Assembly (NCBI RefSeq): GCF_964340395.1
Contig: NC_135569.1
Coordinates: forward strand, 208,501 to 272,500
Source: Glandiceps talaboti
Taxonomy: Eukaryota > Hemichordata > Enteropneusta > Spengelidae
Length of the DNA: 64,000 bases
Direction: 5' to 3'
Below are positions 13,019 to 24,989 of this stretch, piece after piece. How positions within the stretch are numbered: the first letter of the stretch is position 1; every line of letters begins with the position of its first letter. Position numbers and translations under genes: made by a program. A model generated the notes under the pieces. The model saw only the letters and a list, made by a program, of their open reading frames with translations, was not told the origin of the DNA and searched no databases.

Positions 13019-14200
13019 ATGGAAGGCTTCATTAAATCTAACCGTATTGGTAAAGGTGCTTTCGGTGTAGTCTACCTGTTTAAACATGAAGGCAATGGTG
13101 CTGTGTGTGCTGGGAAAAAAGTCAAATGTGTCTCGGATAAGGAAATGCAGATGGTGTTGAGGGAGATGCTATGCATGGCTAAAGTAGAACACAAAAATGT
13201 CGTCCAAATCAAGGACGTAGCAGTCTCCATACAGAAGGAAAGAAATGTATTATGGTTATATACAGAATACTGTAATGAAGGAAATCTAAATGACTTTATC
13301 CAGAAAGAGGATAGAATGGAAAATACTCCCATGAAGTTGCACCTGATGAGGCAAGTCGCTGGGGCTCTGAATTTCTTGCATAGTAAGAAGATAGTTCATA
13401 GAGATTTGAAGCCAACAAACATACTGGTAACTACAGAAGGAGAAGAAATTATTGCCAAAGTTGGTGATTTTGGTGTCTCTAAGATGCATGATACCTTAAG
13501 AAGCATGATGTGCACAAAAGTGGGAACTGAATTTTTCATGTCCCCGGAGGTTTACGCCCGCAAGTCTTACAATGATAAATGTGATGTTTTCTCTCTGGGT
13601 GTGGTCTTCCTGGCACTGCTGGCTAAATCAGTTGTATCTGGGTTTGTTGTCTATGCAGAGGGGAAGTCTGGAGAGCCATTATGCATTTATCTCGAGCGTG
13701 CCAAAAAGCTACCAAAGTCGGTTGAAGACAAGATGAAACAACACCCAAATCTTCAAAAAGTTGTCATTGCAATGTTAGCTTTTGAGCCAAAAAAACGACC
13801 ATCAGCAGCAGAAGTTCTCACGTCATTGTTCAGTATTACCAAGCGTTTTACAGCTGAAGAGAAAATGGCTAGCTGTATTACTACCACCAGCAGTCCTCCA
13901 CATCACCAGACAACTTTAGATGATGATTCTGATGATTCCAGTGATGATGAAGAAGTACCAGGCTATAGCATCACTAAAATGAAAACCGAGATTATCAAAA
14001 AAAGCAGTACAAAAGTCAAGCCCAAACCAAAAATGCATACATTCTCCCCAGCAGCACCTCCCTCCAAAGCATCAGGAAGTTCAGATGGGGCGAGTATTAC
14101 TGATTCTGCTAAGTCCACAAGTACTGAGAGTCTAGATTCTCTTTCAGAGGATGAGTTGGTCCGTATGTTTTTAGATATGGCTGGTTTCACAAAAAAGTGA
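13019..14200 (+). CDS. K2: STK35/PDIK1L-like Ser/Thr kinase, short form
   Basis: 393 aa from the ATG at 13019. An upstream in-frame GTG at 13007 is not a credible start, and MEGFIK aligns with the N-termini of the paralogues. Kinase domain about 4-275: GKGAFG (11-16), Lys33, Glu49, HRDLKPTN (Asp129, Asn134), DFG (150-152) and SPE (175-177) in place of the usual APE, with Arg260 conserved. The tail is Ser/Asp-rich: an acidic cluster DDDSDDSSDDEE (301-312) suggests casein-kinase-2-type sites, followed by a Lys/Pro stretch and a Ser/Thr-rich segment. The protein ends DMAGFTKK, a motif shared with K3 and K4. The coding exon begins after an acceptor ending at 12974, with a likely 5' UTR intron of about 650 bp. 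Predicted catalytically active; substrate unknown. Confidence 0.9.
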   Translation: MEGFIKSNRIGKGAFGVVYLFKHEGNGAVCAGKKVKCVSDKEMQMVLREMLCMAKVEHKNVVQIKDVAVSIQKERNVLWLYTEYCNEGNLNDFIQKEDRMENTPMKLHLMRQVAGALNFLHSKKIVHRDLKPTNILVTTEGEEIIAKVGDFGVSKMHDTLRSMMCTKVGTEFFMSPEVYARKSYNDKCDVFSLGVVFLALLAKSVVSGFVVYAEGKSGEPLCIYLERAKKLPKSVEDKMKQHPNLQKVVIAMLAFEPKKRPSAAEVLTSLFSITKRFTAEEKMASCITTTSSPPHHQTTLDDDSDDSSDDEEVPGYSITKMKTEIIKKSSTKVKPKPKMHTFSPAAPPSKASGSSDGASITDSAKSTSTESLDSLSEDELVRMFLDMAGFTKK

Positions 14201-14469
14201 AGTCGAGTCTAAAGTTATTAATCCAATCATTCTTGTGAACCAGAGTTATTTCTGCTTTCACATATTTGGGGAAATGTTGTAACATAGGCGCAATGAGGCT
14301 ATGCGTTTTCAAGAATCAGAATTACACTTACAAAATACAGTCATAAACTTTCAAATTAAAATTAAATTTAGTATAGAAACAAATTATGTAGAATACAAGT
14401 ATGTAAACTATACACAAGCCAAATTATTATCTTTGATGGATTATATACCGTTTCTTCTATATCAGAACA

Positions 14470-16020
14470 ACTCATGTCTATGTCACTGGTTCTGCGGTAT
14501 CGTAATCTTTTAAATTTTGTGCTGAGATCCTGAGCTTTAAGTTATGCTGATTCTGTGCCAAACATTATTTACTTGTTCTAAAAATGGTTCAAATTTATAA
14601 TTTGTTTTAAATTTGTTATTGGTACATAATTTGTTGTTGTCAGTTTTTTTAATCGTTGGTATACATATACTATTGATATAAATGTTTTTCAGCTGACTAC
14701 TAAGATTTATTACATCAGCATCAGTATTAAGTTCAGTTATCTCATGCAACTTATTGACAAAGGACGTCTATGTGTTACCATGACTTTTCTTTCTTGAGAT
14801 GAAAGCACACTGTACAAGGTAACTGCATACTCCATTTCTTAATCTGTTTTCATAATTTAACATTTGTTGACAGATTTCCACAATGACTGGATAACTTCCC
14901 AGTTTAACTTTTGGGATAATATTACTTTACTTTTTGTGTACACCCAACACTTGTTTGCAAAATGTAGAATGCATTTGTTCAAAAGGGTGTCTTTCACTAA
15001 AAAAAAAAGTTTGATAAAAACTTCATTATCAATATCTTCTTACTGTTTTGACTTGTATAATTTAAAGTTAAAAGCTCCCCAAATTTCTGAACCATACATT
15101 AAAATGGACAAAACTGTGCTCCTGAAGAGTTGAAGAGCAATTTTTGGAGACACTGTATGATTATATAAGGATAATAATTGGCTCAGTGCACCTTTTCTCC
15201 GCCTAGGTAAAAATCACTGTCAATCATTCTGCCTAGCTTACTGAAAATAATAACTTTTGTCTTATTAGTAGTAACTTTAAGTTTCCATTTCTTACAATAG
15301 TTATGTAAATTATCCAGACTATTTTGAAGACCTACATTGGAATCAGATAATATTACAATATCATCCACAAAAGGTAGACAATTAAATCAAGAGTTGTATA
15401 GATTTACAGGATAAGAATAAATATTATCTGATAGATCATTTATAAAAATATTAAACAAGAGTGGACTTAAATTACATCCCTGTTTAACACCACTTGAAGA
15501 TGGAAAAGTGTTAGTACAACCGTGGGATAATGGCATAATTTGTTACAGAATACATTGATCGAATCAGGCGATATCCTGTGACACCTGATTTAAGTAATTT
15601 ATAGCATTCCATCCCACCATACACTGTCGAAAGCCTTGTGCAGGTCAACAAAGCAAGCAAATAGATATTGCCTTTTACCTGCTCTACATACATACTTATT
15701 AATTAAAGTATAAAAATACAATCAGTTGTACGATAATTCTTGTGAAAACCAAACCGTGTCTTGGATATAATTATGGCTATCAAAATATATCTGCAGTCTG
15801 TTGTTCAGGATTATGTTTAGAAGTTTAGAAATTGAATTTGACTGTGTTAGGCCTCTATTATTATTGACAGTTGTAATGTCCCCAGACTTATGTAATGGAA
15901 CAAGGTAGCTTGTATTCCATTGATTTGGATATTTGCCATTTGATAAGATTTGATTGAATAATTTTCTCATACACAGGACAATTGATGGGGTAGCACATTT
16001 CAGCATGTCATTTAATAGTT
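14470..16020 (-). mobile_element. Decayed, 5'-truncated non-LTR (LINE) retrotransposon
   Basis: The minus strand encodes reverse-transcriptase pieces in the right order but in shifting frames with stops: KLFNQILSNGKYPNQWN and VPLHKSGDITTVNNNRG (about 15990-15850), CFVDLHKAFDSVWWD (about 15660-15610), GVKQGCNLSPLLFNIFINDL (about 15490-15430), FVDDIVILS, the catalytic Asp pair (about 15375-15345), then SILMYGSEIWGAF (about 15110) and PFEQMHSTFCKQVLGVHKK (about 14985-14930). The reading begins abruptly near 16018, consistent with 5' truncation. The 3' limit is uncertain. The endonuclease domain is missing and the copy is dead. The clade is not resolved. Confidence 0.85.
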
Positions 16021-16029
16021 AGAGTCAGT

Positions 16030-16450
16030 GAAAATAAATGTGTTGTGTTGTCAAGGGGTGGTACCAGGAGTGGTACCAGTAGCCAGCTCTGGTAAGGATG
16101 TGCAGCCAATACTGCCAACCCAAGACCCCATTTTAGATATTTTTTACCCAAACACCAATACGTCATTTTAGACCGTTACATGATTTTAGAAGATGACATT
16201 TTAGACCAAATACATTTGTAGTAGTTCCATACTTTAGGAAATATCAAAATGTTGCATTCATTCTTGTATGTTTTCCCTCGAGAGGCAACATTTTTGGGAC
16301 AATTAATGGCCCAATTATGATTTTGTTGACAATGGACCACATTTTAGATCAAGCTAAATCAAATAAAAAATAATTTAGAGTGGACCCAATGTTAAAATCT
16401 CTTGCTTGAAAAATACAGAGCCCAGTAAATGCACCCCAAAGCGTGACACA
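16030..16450. repeat. Dispersed repeat copy with recurrent CATTTTAGAC motif
   Basis: 16040-16140 matches 11590-11680 on the opposite strand (GGTACCA, CCAATACTGCCAACCC). The following 300 bp contain several CATTTTAGAC/ATTTTAGA repeats. No coding potential seen. Confidence 0.5.
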
Positions 16451-17269
16451 TGTGTAGTCAACAGGGGGAGTAGCCTCCTCACTTCACACTACCATAATTT
16501 TTCTATGGATTAATCGTCTTATATGCATAAGGATCAGAGATTGTCCTCAGAAGAGGAAGTTCAACTCAGGGTCACCTGTTTTATTACATCATAGGTGTCA
16601 CACTTAGTTTTGTTACATGTACAATCTGATGGTTGCCATATTATATAATTATAAACAAAATTGGTCAAAACTGAGAAGAAACTTTTCCATAGCTTTGCCA
16701 GATAACTTTTTCATACCCAAATTTTAATCTCAATCAGAAATGGGCTCTGAAAATATTTGCTGTATTTTGCAGTTAGAAAATGACAAAAATAAAGTTGATT
16801 ATTAGCTTAGGGCTCAACATAAACAATTTAAAAGGGATACCAGCTGAGTTTGCTATTGTCAAAATTCTAACCAGGTACTCAGAAATAATATGTACTAAAC
16901 AATTTGATGATAATTTATCATACTTATACTAAAATGTCCAGGAGGTCGTTATTATGCTGTGATGTAGGCAAACAATGCCAAGATACGATTTCAGTGCCAA
17001 CAAAGGCATGCCATGCATCGACATTAACATTATACTAGTATGGTTGGTTCTTTTAACTTTTCATTTGAGTTAATCAGCTTGTAAACAGAGCTTTTGCCAC
17101 TTGAAGGTACCACTATCATGACTTTAATTCATAGATATTGGTATTTGTTATGATGTAGCAATTCTTAAACTTCCATTCTGTGAATTTAGTTAGTGCTAGT
17201 AGTGAATAAACAGTCTCCAAACTATGATGAATTGTTTGTAATGATCAACAAACAACTTTGCATAGTTTA
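16451..17269. other. Non-coding stretch, no gene seen
   Basis: AT-rich intergenic DNA. GCTTTGCCAGATAACTTTTTC near 16695 resembles part of the inverted-repeat element at 24484-24790, so this may be a diverged relative. Confidence 0.4.
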
Positions 17270-17517
17270 TTAAGTTGCCATGGTTCTTGAAAGTAAACAT
17301 AAAATACCTGTGACCCAACCAAAATGCATGACCACTGTTGTAGTATTAACCAATCCCCTAGCAACATACCAGGTCATGTGAACAAAGCAAGGTTACAGTT
17401 CACTGATAATTGGGTCTCAAGTCATTCCTTTTATCGCTGACATACATGTACACAAGTACCAGAGTGTGACATTACATAAGTTAGTTGTATTCATTTTCAA
17501 ACATCAGGTGAGTTCCA
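17270..17517 (+). promoter_or_regulatory. Putative K3 promoter and 5' UTR exon
   Basis: Ordered elements: GTTGCCATGGT (about 17275, RFX/X-box-like half site), CCAAT (17350-17354), AGGTCATGTG (E-box/M-box-like, 17371-17380) and CTTTTATCG (TATA-like, about 17428). A candidate 5' UTR exon ends at ACATCAG|GTGAGT (donor at 17518). The acceptor GATTTTCAG ends at 19036, 30 bp before the K3 start. The order resembles the K4 upstream region. Confidence 0.45.
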
Positions 17518-19036
17518 AACAAATTTGTTTACTTCATGTTACATTGCTAAAGACAAAGTATAAATCTTGAGTCATTAGTTTATCATCAAAACTGGTGATA
17601 GTGTTTTACATTGTATTTATTGACTTGTACTGCTGAAAACTTTAAATTACATTGACTTTACTCAATACTACATTTGTAAATTTGAAGTAGAGGATCAGGT
17701 ATTTTTTTATTTCAACTTCCTCATTGGAATTTATAACCTAGAATCCAGGCCATTGTGTTGTAAGTATTCAATACAATATATATAAGGATCATGAAATACT
17801 GAGGATCAACACATATAGTTCAAGCCATAGGCCATAGGATAAATTTACCTCTGATGCTTTCAGTACAGTTTACCTAGCAGTTTGTAAGAACACCATAGTC
17901 ATAAGCAATGGTGGGGGAAATGTAGGTAAAGCAGTGTCTTATCTCTTATACCATAAAGTTGGTGGGGAACCAGGATAGGTTTTAATTGTAGTGAAAACAC
18001 TTATAGACAAAGTAATATCATAAAAAAGACTGCATAATGTATAAGGATAGTATTAATAACTTTAATACTAGTATTAACAAACTTTAATAAGTCAAACATT
18101 AATAACAGAGGTTACAGACTAGTAGTAGTACACCTGGATTGCCAACCACAAAATATACAGATTTATGACTCTTATATGAGTCTTGTTCTTTCACTAATTT
18201 ATTACAGGCTCAGGAACTTTGACACAATAACATAGTATAACATACCAATAACAATGTATTATCTGGATGTTGTCGAAACTGATTTATTGGTCTAGCATTT
18301 AAGTATATCTCACTCTAATATGGCTGTGAAATAGTTGCCTTGATAAGCTCTGATTAAGACCAGCTCAACTCATGCAAGAACCCTTATACCCAATCCAAAA
18401 TCAGAACACATTAAACTTGATTGGACATTTTATTCTAAGTAATATATGCTATAAATCTGAAATTCATGTCATCAAAATGTTAAATCTGGTTATGAGTAAC
18501 TGACAGTTAACATACTCGGATAGTCCAAAGTCTTAATAAACAATGCTTATTGCTTATTGAGTGATCAATGTATACCATCACTTCAGATAGACAATGCTTA
18601 TTGTAAGGGTTATCAATGACTTTTATAGCATCACTATTGTCATCGAAATAATAGAGGTTGACCTTGCCTAACCTCTTGGTTAATCTTTCACATTTCAATT
18701 CACAATATTTCCTAGTTAAAGTAGGCTTCTTTTTGACTAAAAATTTTTGTGTATTTGTACGCAGGTTTGTCATGTTTACTTTGCTGCACTTTTAAAAGTG
18801 TACAACCTTAGAATGTATGGTAAGCACTTGTAGAATACACTGAGTAGGCAAGATTAATACTCACACATCATGGTTTGGTAACAGAGTTAGTCCATAATAT
18901 GTATTCTCAAATAACCCTGGACCAGCCATGCCTCCTACAGAACATTGTACTGTGAGTTTGTTCACTATTTCATACTATTTTATCTTTAGCTTGATGAGGT
19001 TATGTCTGATATCAATTGTTACGCTCTGATTTTCAG
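17518..19036 (+). other. Predicted 5' UTR intron of K3
   Basis: Bounded by a consensus GTGAGT donor and a pyrimidine-rich CAG acceptor. No open frame of note and no repeat array seen inside. The intron is inferred from splice-site consensus only. Confidence 0.4.
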
Positions 19037-19066
19037 TGATTACATCACAAAGTCTTCACAGAAACC

Positions 19067-20314
19067 ATGGAAGACTATGAAAAACTTCATTATTTGGGAA
19101 GTGGCAGTTTTGGGTCTGTCTATGCGTACAGACACAAGGGTTGGAAAATGGTAGCTGGTAAGAAACTAAGATGTGATAAAGAAGATCAGTTGGCTGATGT
19201 CATGAGAGAAATGATGTCAATGTCTAAACTTGAACACTGCAATGTTGTCCAAGTCTTAGACGTTGCTGTTAAAAAGAAAAATGAAGCATTCTGTGTTTGG
19301 TTGTTTATGGAGTTCTGTAATGAAGGTACTCTGAGTGATTATATGCTGAAAGAGAACAGGATGGAGAGTATGCCATTGAAGGTATCCATGGTTACACATG
19401 TTGCTGAGGCATTGAAGTACCTCCATGGTAAGAAGATAGTTCATCGTGATTTGAAACCAGCTAATATCCTTGTGACATCAGAATCAGGTGAAGCTGTTGC
19501 CAAAATTAGTGACTTTGGATCTGCAAAGATTTGTGATACGTTGAAACGAGGCATGGCAAGTTATGTCGGTTCAATTGCATTTATGGCACCAGAGGTAAAG
19601 AAGATGGGAGAATTCACAGAGTCAACATTTCAACCATACAATGAAAAGTGTGATGTTTTCTCACTTGGAACTATATTGTTAGCATTACTGACTAATGCAA
19701 TGCTAAATGGAAGTATCTGCTACACAGAGGGAAAAGAAGCCTTGTGTGTTCACATGAATCACTACAAGAAGATCCCTGATTCCATTCCTCACAAGTTGAG
19801 TAAATTCCCTGAATTGAAACATGTGGTTATTTCCATGTTAGCATATGGTCCAGGTGAACGTCCATCTGCAGCACGCCTTGTGTCTGATTTTGGCAAAGTT
19901 TTAAGCTCTTCCAAAGTTGACAGTAAAAGTCACAGTGAGAAGAAAACTGAGAAAAGTGAGAGGCAAGCTGTCCCTTCCCATAGAAAGGTTTCTGGTGAAT
20001 CAGAAGACGAAGATGATGATGATGATGACAACATTATGGTGACAATGTCCCAAATTGCTTTACAAGTGAAATCATCTGATTCAAGTACTGTGAAACCTCC
20101 ATTCTGGCGTTTACCAGCAACAAATGAAACACAGTCTGTGCCTTCTGGAAGACATAAGCAAAGAGATAAGGGGTTTAATTCATGGTTTGAGACTGCGCCA
20201 TCTAGTAAAAGTGGTGCAAGTAATACTCAAAGCAGTCAGGACTCACAAGCTGCCGATGATGAAATGCTTCAACTGTTTTTCAACATGGCAGGTTTCACAA
20301 AAAAGAAAAAATGA
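19067..20314 (+). CDS. K3: STK35/PDIK1L-like Ser/Thr kinase, short form
   Basis: 415 aa, with a strong start context (GAAACCATGG) and an in-frame TGA at the very start of the exon. Kinase domain about 4-285: GSGSFG (11-16), Lys32, Glu48, hinge MEFC, HRDLKPAN (Asp128, Asn133), DFG (149-151) and APE (174-176). After APE there is an insertion of about ten residues (KKMGEFTESTFQP) of a kind shared with K4 but not K2. The tail has EKKTEKSERQAVPS, matching K4, an acidic run (EDEDDDDDD), Ser-rich sequence, and the terminal FFNMAGFTKKKK shared with K2 and K4. Probably an active kinase whose substrate is unknown. A 14-bp minisatellite follows about 80 bp after the stop, and an AATAAA lies at 21260. 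Confidence 0.9.
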   Translation: MEDYEKLHYLGSGSFGSVYAYRHKGWKMVAGKKLRCDKEDQLADVMREMMSMSKLEHCNVVQVLDVAVKKKNEAFCVWLFMEFCNEGTLSDYMLKENRMESMPLKVSMVTHVAEALKYLHGKKIVHRDLKPANILVTSESGEAVAKISDFGSAKICDTLKRGMASYVGSIAFMAPEVKKMGEFTESTFQPYNEKCDVFSLGTILLALLTNAMLNGSICYTEGKEALCVHMNHYKKIPDSIPHKLSKFPELKHVVISMLAYGPGERPSAARLVSDFGKVLSSSKVDSKSHSEKKTEKSERQAVPSHRKVSGESEDEDDDDDDNIMVTMSQIALQVKSSDSSTVKPPFWRLPATNETQSVPSGRHKQRDKGFNSWFETAPSSKSGASNTQSSQDSQAADDEMLQLFFNMAGFTKKKK

Positions 20315-20396
20315 CAGGAGGCCATTAATTAATGAGATCAGGATTGTAGAAAGGATAGAGCAAAACCTTAAGTGTTCTATGTTTAACCATACATGT

Positions 20397-20731
20397 AGAC
20401 CCTCCACCATAGACCCTCCACCATAGACCCTACACATAGACCCTCCACCATAGACCCTCCACCATAGACCCTCCACTATAGACCCTACACCATAAACCCT
20501 ACACCATAGACCCTACACCATAGACCCTACACCATAGACCCTCCACCATAGACCCTCCACCATAGACCCTCCAACATAGACCCTCCACTATAGACCCTCC
20601 ACCATAGACCCTCCACTATAGACCCTACACCATAGACCCTACACCATAGACCCTCCACCATAGACCCTCCACCATAGACCCTCCACCATAGACCCTCCAC
20701 CATAGACCCTCCACCATAGATCCTCCACCAC
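20397..20731. repeat. 14-bp minisatellite after K3
   Basis: About 23 copies of ACCATAGACCCTCC, with variants (CTCC or CTAC; CCA, CTA or ACA). It lies in the presumed K3 3' UTR. Open frames through it are repeat artefacts. Confidence 0.95.
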
Positions 20732-23458
20732 CTACCTCTTGGGGGAGAGTCTATGGTTCAACTGCCTGTGTGTTGTAACTTTTGTAATCAGAAACTGAAC
20801 ATAATCAGCATATAAGCAGGACTCTAATGGTGATATACAACTTGCACTGTAACTGTACCGACTTTAATACTTACCTTCTAAAGTCTTTTTATTAATACAT
20901 TGTACCTCTCTGGAGAAAGTTTGTTTTTTTTATGTAAAGATATGTATTTATACTAAACTTGATTCTTCAATTGAGTAAATTTGTGAAAAAAGGTGGGAAA
21001 AGGTGGCAAAAATGAGTTGCCAAGCAACTAGTCATATCCCTGGTCTTGTGACAAGACCTTGGATCTGCACTTGGAAGATTGTCAAACAAAAACCGAGGAT
21101 GAACAGTACCACTGGTGTGCAGCAAGCCCTCGATAGTTTCTTTGGCACTTTGACCCGTGGCTGCTTTTAAAGTTAGCAGAATTGACTGAAGGTCTAGCAG
21201 CTAGACTTTCAATTTACCACCTTGTATACTTGTATAGTCATTGGAATTATGATATAACAAATAAAGTAAAAATGAAATCAAAAAGTGCAAAACTGATTTT
21301 AACAGATTTTGCTATGTATGATACAGAATAAAAAGTTAAATTTATCTTACACAAGTTATCAACTCATGCCTAAGTTGCTTTTTTTGGATAACAGGGATAA
21401 ATGTCACTATTTAAAAATATGATTCAGCAATTTGCAAGGAAAAATTAAAAAAAAAGTAAAACTGATTTGAAAAAAAAAATGATTTCTAAATTGTAGCTCA
21501 TTGGAAGCTTTCTTTTGTTTATTGATTTCCTTGTATACAGTAATATTTACCATGACATTAGTTTTGTTCAGTGTCTGCTCATTTTGGAAGATACAAATAA
21601 AGTTGATGCTAAGGAGTCTAATGCCATTTGTATGCCCAACTTTACCCAAACCTTAACTACCTAGCTCCCTAGCTTAAGTACAAATGTGTATCTTTATTGT
21701 ATAGTGAGTCCCATGCCGTACCTAGTCTTGCCCTAGTTTATTGTTATGCCTTTCAAATACAATGTAAATTACCAAGAACCAGTTGGTTCTTGATCATAGG
21801 TCTTCTTGGGAGTCCCTAAACAGCACTGTTCCTTTGGTGACATAGTTTATATGGAAGAGTGCAATTATTGAGCCACAATGAAGTAACTATGTATTCACAT
21901 AGTTGTGGGCTTCATGCCAATGGAAAGTACCCACAGTGATTTTTGTATATTTGCCAAAAGAGTTCTATAGGATGTAAGTAGCCACCAGGATCTGAACTTA
22001 GAACATATCCATTGTGTTGAAAACAGTCCATGATAACATTAATGAGAATATTTGTGTAGTTATAAAGCTGTACCCCAACACCTGCCTGTTATCGTAACTT
22101 TTTTTGGGATGGTTCATGACGGACGTATATGAGGATCGAAGCTCAACTAGGAAATATTTATACTGAATAACCCTGTAATTTACAAATAATAGTTACCATG
22201 GTAACTTATCGTCAGATACTACAGTCATGAGACTCAACTTTTTAATTATGATACATCAACACTATGATTCACACTTATGGGGCGATTGTACAATGTCACA
22301 CAAGCTCAATAAAGGAACTTGTAGGCCAAAACCCCCTCCCCTATAAGAACGTTCACAAGTCTCAATGCATTTATATATGATGTAAACCATATTGATGAAA
22401 ATTGTCGTGGTCACACCACTTCGATCAATATAATGTAAAAACATGGTAAACACATTTAACTATTAACCAGAAACCCGACAATGTATGTTACATTGGCAGT
22501 AAAGTTTAATAAACTTATCAACATCTCAGTAATAAAGACAGAACCTGATTGAAGGTGTGAAAGTTTTCTAAATTTGGTTTAGAAGTGCAAAAAATAAAGT
22601 CCAGCAATCACATTGATGCCAGACCCCCTCCTCTCCTAAAAGAACTAGGTTTGTGTATTGAGCATGTGTGACATTGTGTGATTGTTCCTTATTCAACTCC
22701 TGTCAATGTTTCAGCATAACATATCTTGAATAGTTATTAGCCAAATGATGCTTATAATTTGCCAAGGGGAACTAAATGAGAACATGTATGGTTCCTAGTC
22801 AAAATTATGATTACATTCTTTTCAAGATAGGCTGTCTCAAAATTTGGCAATTTAAAGAAATGAAATATTTCATGAGTACAAAATCATTGTACATTTCCCA
22901 CCAGAATGTAATAAATATTACATCCTAAATACGGATGCTTATGCCATCAGATCAGGATGCTATCCACATTCCTCACATTGAACAGGTTACCTAGACATGC
23001 TGAAACCTTTTTGTTTTATTCTCTATTTGAATAATGCTTTTTTTAAATACTGTTCTTTTGTGTGAAATCCTAACCAGACATTGATTGTGAAATAGTTGGT
23101 TGAATACATATAACCCTAACAGAATACTAGTACCTGGGAAACATTTTTTTTTAAATGGGGTGAGGACAATTTCCTTCACAAAACAGAAAATAAATAACAA
23201 AGTCAAATTTTTGAAGACTATGAGGCAAAAAAATACAAAATTCCCAAGGGACTGGTGGCAGTCTACAGGTTGCCATCTTGTCTTCAGCTACAAACACCAG
23301 TCTCACATTGTGGCAGGAATACTTGTATATAGACATTGGTTTGAAATCAAGATACCACATATTCTAATATTTAATTCAAACTTCTTGAAAAATCCTGCTC
23401 ATGATGTAAAAGTAGTTGAAGATTCAAACTGCTTTTGTACTGAATTACTACTTAATAT
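20732..23458. other. Non-coding region after K3
   Basis: AT-rich without a convincing gene. An AATAAA at 21260-21265 is a candidate K3 polyadenylation signal. CTAGCTCCCTAGC near 21660 belongs to a short dispersed motif family also seen near 12726, 25385 and 27635. Confidence 0.5.
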
Positions 23459-23660
23459 GTGTTCTAATATTAACACTTTCAGTCTTTGGTCATTGGTCTG
23501 AAGTCAGAGGCCATGTGTTCTAATATTAACACTTTCAGTCTTTGGTCTTTGGTCTGAAGTCAGAAACCATGTGTTCTAATATTAACACTTTCAGTCTTTG
23601 GTCTGAAGTCAGAGGCCATGTGTTCTAATATTAACACTTTTAGTGTTTGGTCTTTGGTCT
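23459..23660. repeat. About 57-bp tandem repeat, four copies
   Basis: Units begin GTTCTAATATTAACACTTTC and continue with AGTCTTTGGTC at about 23459, 23516, 23572 and 23623. The spacing varies slightly through small deletions. Confidence 0.85.
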
Positions 23661-23789
23661 GTGATGAAATTTTAGGGATGTGCTGTGTCTATTGACTGTC
23701 ATGGCAATAAAATGTTTATGACATGCCCTGTTTACAAAGAAAAAAAAGGATCACCCAGTCAAACATCATACTTTACAGTTTTTGCTGGC

Positions 23790-24001
23790 TAGCTTCATTT
23801 GCATAGCTACTTTGTTGCCATGGTGCATGCAAACAAGTACAGTTCTTAACCAATCAGAATGTAATGATATATGCTAATAGAGGTGAGTTACAGGTCATGT
23901 GCTCATTTTATACTTGTGAGATATGATTTCCCATAATACATAGAGAAGGTCCAGTTTATGTGATAAGCATGTCGAAGAACAAAATCAAACTTATTTGACT
24001 G
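23790..24001 (+). promoter_or_regulatory. Putative K4 promoter and 5' UTR exon
   Basis: Ordered elements: ATTTGCAT octamer (23797-23804), GTTGCCATGGT (about 23814), CCAAT (23850-23854), AGGTCATGTG (23892-23901) and TTTTATAC (about 23906). A candidate 5' UTR exon ends at TGACTG|GTGAGT (donor at 24002). The acceptor ATTACAG ends at 25917. The order parallels the K3 upstream region, supporting descent from one duplicated promoter. Confidence 0.45.
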
Positions 24002-24483
24002 GTGAGTAAATCCTTCACTGTTTTTGCTAAAGGCGTCAGAGTGTAAGATTTTGAGCACGTTACTGTGATTTATCGCATTTGTTTGCTGTATTGTATTTAA
24101 GTCAGGTACATGTATGACAATCAGAAAAGGAAGTACAAAGTTTTATAGTCCAGTATGTTGACAGGAAGTTCTTTATTTTTTTGACTGGCAGTCCTTGCTG
24201 TCAACACCTCTGGTATCTCCTGGTATGATTTACCAGTAAGAGTTAATGCTTGATTTAACAATTTGTAGAGTCATACATGTAATACATTAACGTTATGCAT
24301 CATTTGGTGGTCTGAGCATTATGTTACCTCAGGTTGACCTCAATAGTTTTTTGAATACTGAATTACTGCCCATGTTGCCTTTCTATATTCCCATTTCTGG
24401 GTGCATTTTCAATCTCCTGGATGGAGCTTTGTCAAATGAAAACATAAACCTCAATGTTTGAATCCCAGAGTAAATTGTGGATG

Positions 24484-24790
24484 AGTGTTATCTTATCAGT
24501 GGAAGCATCAAGATTACAAAGGATTATTCTTTTATTCTGGACCAGTTATTTTCTAAAGCTCTGTGACAGATAACTTTATCACACCTTTATTGCAATTCTA
24601 ATCCAAACTGCGTCTTTAAACTGTTTGTGAAAACCAGTTATTTGGCAGAGCTATAGAACAAGTTAGGTCAGAGCAAAAGAATAATCCTATGTAATCCTTC
24701 ATATAAAGATAACACTAATGCAATAACCTAGGATTGAAAAATGGTCTTTAAAATACCTGTTTTGATAGAGATAGGATTTTTCTTCAAAGT
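24484..24790. repeat. Inverted-repeat (foldback) element
   Basis: GAGTGTTATCTT, GATTACAAAGGATTATTC and TTTTATTCTGGACC on the left are mirrored on the right by GAATAATCCTATGTAATCC and AAAGATAACACTA. The arms are imperfect, about 70 bp, around an AT-rich centre. Related sequence occurs near 6530-6600, so this is probably a MITE-like family. Confidence 0.6.
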
Positions 24791-24989
24791 TTGATTAGAT
24801 TTTCATCTTTTCAGTGGTAAATTTAAAGGTAAAAAAGTTTGTTGTTAAGTACACACCCATAAATAATTACAGGATACCTAAGTCTATAAAATTGTCTAAA
24901 GTTTTATCTGGTACTTGTTAGTGACTGAGATATGTTGGCATCTTGTCAAACTTGTGAACTTCCTTTGTTCTACCTGTGGTTGTACTTCC

